A DNA stretch of 64,000 nt, from the NCBI RefSeq assembly GCF_037963835.1, contig NZ_CP150145.1, positions 3,162,001 to 3,226,000 of the forward strand. The letters run 5' to 3'. This stretch comes from Paenibacillus sp. FSL H8-0332 (lineage in GTDB: Bacteria > Bacillota > Bacilli > Paenibacillales > Paenibacillaceae). Below the pieces are notes generated by a model. That model saw only the letters and a list, made by a program, of their open reading frames with translations. It made no database searches and was not told the origin of the DNA. Numbering within the stretch: position 1 is the stretch's first letter; every line of letters starts with the position of its first letter. This document shows positions 62,619 through 64,000 of the stretch, piece after piece. Made by a program: the position numbers and the translations under genes.

Positions 62619-62821
62619 GCACTTAATTAAGCGATTGGAGTTGAAGAGTATCGTGCGGACAATTCTTGCGTAATGTAACCAATAAACAAGCGTTATTTGT
62701 GGCGCGCAATTTATGGTTTATATGCAGGAAGGGTCTGCCTCTTTTCACTCTGGTCCAAATATCCTTATTCAAGTCTGCCTGGAGGTAAGTGTCCGGGGAA
62801 CAGATTTGCTGTGTTTATTTG

Positions 62822-62859
62822 AGCTGCGGGAGGAGAACCTTCTTGCAGCTTTTATTTTT
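62822..62859 (+). terminator. Leader terminator (attenuator) before the ABC-F gene
   Basis: AGCTGC, a GG bulge, GAGGAG, loop AAC, CTTCTT, GCAGCT, then TTTATTTTT. It ends 8 bases before the gene's CAGGAGG site. Such leader terminators regulate antibiotic-resistance ABC-F genes by ribosome stalling. A short frame GTG 62651-62671 (MRTILA) may be the leader peptide. Confidence 0.65.
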
Positions 62860-62881
62860 GTGAATACAGGAGGATATGTGT

Positions 62882-64000
62882 ATGTCTTTGATTAATGTGA
62901 GCAAGCTGACTTTTGCCTATGAGGGCACTTACGATAATATTTTTGAGAATGTGAGCTTTCAGCTGGATACAGATTGGAAATTGGGGTTCACCGGACGCAA
63001 CGGCCGCGGCAAAACAACCTTCCTGAACCTGCTGCTCGGCAAATATGAATACAGCGGGACGATATCCGCACAGGTGGGCTTCGAGTATTTCCCGTTTGCG
63101 GTGGCTGACCCTGCGGCTCTGACCGTGGATGTGATGCAGGAGATCGACCCGGAGATGGAGCAATGGAAGCTGATGCGCGAGCTGTCGCTGCTGCGGGTGT
63201 CCGAGGATACGCTGTACCGGCCGTTTGAATCGCTATCGAACGGGGAGCAGACGAAGGTGCTGCTGGCCGCTCTGTTCGTGCGCGAGAACCAGTTCCTGCT
63301 CATTGACGAGCCGACGAACCATCTGGATGCGAAGGGCCGGAAGCTGGTCAGTGACTATCTGCGTACGAAGAGCGGGTATATTCTGGTGTCGCATGACCGT
63401 GCTTTTCTCGATAACTGTGTGGACCATATCTTGTCGATTAACAAGACCAATATTGAGATCCAGAAGGGCAACTTCAGCAGCTGGTGGGAGAACAAGTCCA
63501 GACAGGATCAATTCGAGCTGGCACAGGACGAGAAACTGCGGAAGGACATCAAACGTTTGTCAGATTCGGCGAAACGGACCAGCGGCTGGGGACATGAAGT
63601 CGAGAAATCCAAGAACGGCAGCCTGAATTCCGGATTAAAAGTGGATAAGGGCTATGTCGGCCACAAGGCCGCCAAGATGATGAAGCGTTCCAAGTCGATT
63701 CAGCAACGTCAGGAATCCGCCATCGCCGAGAAGTCGAAGCTGCTGCGGAATCTGGAGAGCGCGGACAGCCTGAAGATTGCACAGCTTCCCTATCATAAGC
63801 AGCAATTGGTGGAGCTGGAGGAGCTGTCGATCCGCTATGACGACAAAACGGTATGCTCCGGCGTTAGCTTCGCTCTGGAACAGGGGGACCGGATCTCCCT
63901 CTCCGGCAGCAACGGCTCAGGCAAATCAAGCATTCTGAAGCTGATCTGCGGCGAGGACATAAGCTATACCGGCCACTTCGCGCGGGACAGCCAGTTGTCT
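62882..64000 (+). CDS. ABC-F ATPase, Lsa-like ribosome-protection family (3'-truncated by window)
   Basis: ATG 62882 with CAGGAGG 8 bases upstream; ATG 62876 is in frame but too close to it. The first ATPase domain has GFTGRNGRGKTTFLNLLLGK, LSNGEQTKVLL and LLIDEPTNHLD. A linker rich in Lys/Arg follows (about residues 200-310), then the second domain begins (GSNGSGKSSILKLICGE). There are no membrane helices. The opening MSLINVSKLTFAYEGTYDNI is very like Lsa proteins, which release lincosamides, streptogramin A and pleuromutilins from ribosomes. The frame is still open at 64000. Confidence 0.85.
   Translation, partial: MSLINVSKLTFAYEGTYDNIFENVSFQLDTDWKLGFTGRNGRGKTTFLNLLLGKYEYSGTISAQVGFEYFPFAVADPAALTVDVMQEIDPEMEQWKLMRELSLLRVSEDTLYRPFESLSNGEQTKVLLAALFVRENQFLLIDEPTNHLDAKGRKLVSDYLRTKSGYILVSHDRAFLDNCVDHILSINKTNIEIQKGNFSSWWENKSRQDQFELAQDEKLRKDIKRLSDSAKRTSGWGHEVEKSKNGSLNSGLKVDKGYVGHKAAKMMKRSKSIQQRQESAIAEKSKLLRNLESADSLKIAQLPYHKQQLVELEELSIRYDDKTVCSGVSFALEQGDRISLSGSNGSGKSSILKLICGEDISYTGHFARDSQLS

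Noticed and set aside
62713..62895. 60-codon frame before the ABC-F gene
   Set aside because: It runs through the leader terminator and into the ABC-F start in another frame; best explained as untranslated leader.
1..64000. rRNA, tRNA genes or insertion sequences
   Set aside because: I saw no tRNA-like clover-leaf ends, rRNA sequence or transposase frame anywhere in the window.

Overview
The window looks like chromosome of a Paenibacillus-type Bacillota bacterium. The reasons are strong AAGGAGG-type ribosome binding sites with frequent GTG and TTG starts, a multidomain GH87 alpha-1,3-glucanase, a Lsa-like ABC-F gene, an Opp/Dpp-type transporter and arrays of short intergenic repeats. Most of the window has balanced base composition. 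Two stretches are visibly AT-rich and look acquired: a polymorphic-toxin cassette graveyard (1-4250) and a RiPP biosynthetic island with an adjacent tlyA-like gene (about 8630-21440).

Layout. 1-4250: two deaminase-type toxin C-termini, each with a related immunity gene, plus orphan or decayed immunity genes and three copies of one junction sequence. 4524-8432: secreted GH87 alpha-1,3-glucanase. 8633-9478 (minus): TlyA-like rRNA methyltransferase. 9908-21442: the main point of interest, a one-strand cluster with two ABC exporters, a radical SAM/SPASM enzyme, a 35-residue precursor with a lasso-type leader, a lasso B2-type protease, a PqqD-like RRE (B1), an HPr-kinase-like peptide kinase, a nucleotidyltransferase, a methyltransferase, a VOC protein, an acyl carrier protein, an FkbH-like glyceryl loader and a possible acyltransferase. 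No lasso cyclase is present and the predicted core has no Asp or Glu, so the product cannot be an ordinary lasso peptide. 21680-26254: orphan peptide-binding protein, flavin reductase, RCC1-repeat protein and an SHOCT protein.

26337-37420: a complete K+-transport locus (kdpD, kdpE, two small ORFs, kdpF, kdpA, kdpB, kdpC and a second kinase-less tandem KdpD). Three promoters share one KdpE-like box architecture. 37591-42966: ketopantoate-reductase-like protein, nitroreductase and a heterodimeric ABC exporter. 43040-43500: repeats. 43662-47159: two-component system, PssA-like and DedA-like membrane proteins. 47285-51297: a GNAT-fused 1039-residue protein and an amidohydrolase. 51680-60164: an uptake and catabolic operon (FAD amine oxidase-like enzyme, Dpp-type ABC transporter, class V aminotransferase-like enzyme, amidohydrolase). 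60231-60518: tandem hairpin repeats. 60558-61493 (minus): secreted protein of unknown function. 61730-62581: HAD phosphatase. 62882-end: ABC-F resistance-type ATPase behind a probable transcription attenuator, cut by the window end.

Systems-level reading: the RiPP genes form one apparent operon that makes, tailors, cleaves and exports one small peptide. The kdp genes form a potassium-limitation regulon in which a regulator box appears to be reused at three promoters. The 52-60 kb genes import a small peptide or amine-like substrate and break it down. All family names come from motif recognition by eye; no database search was run.
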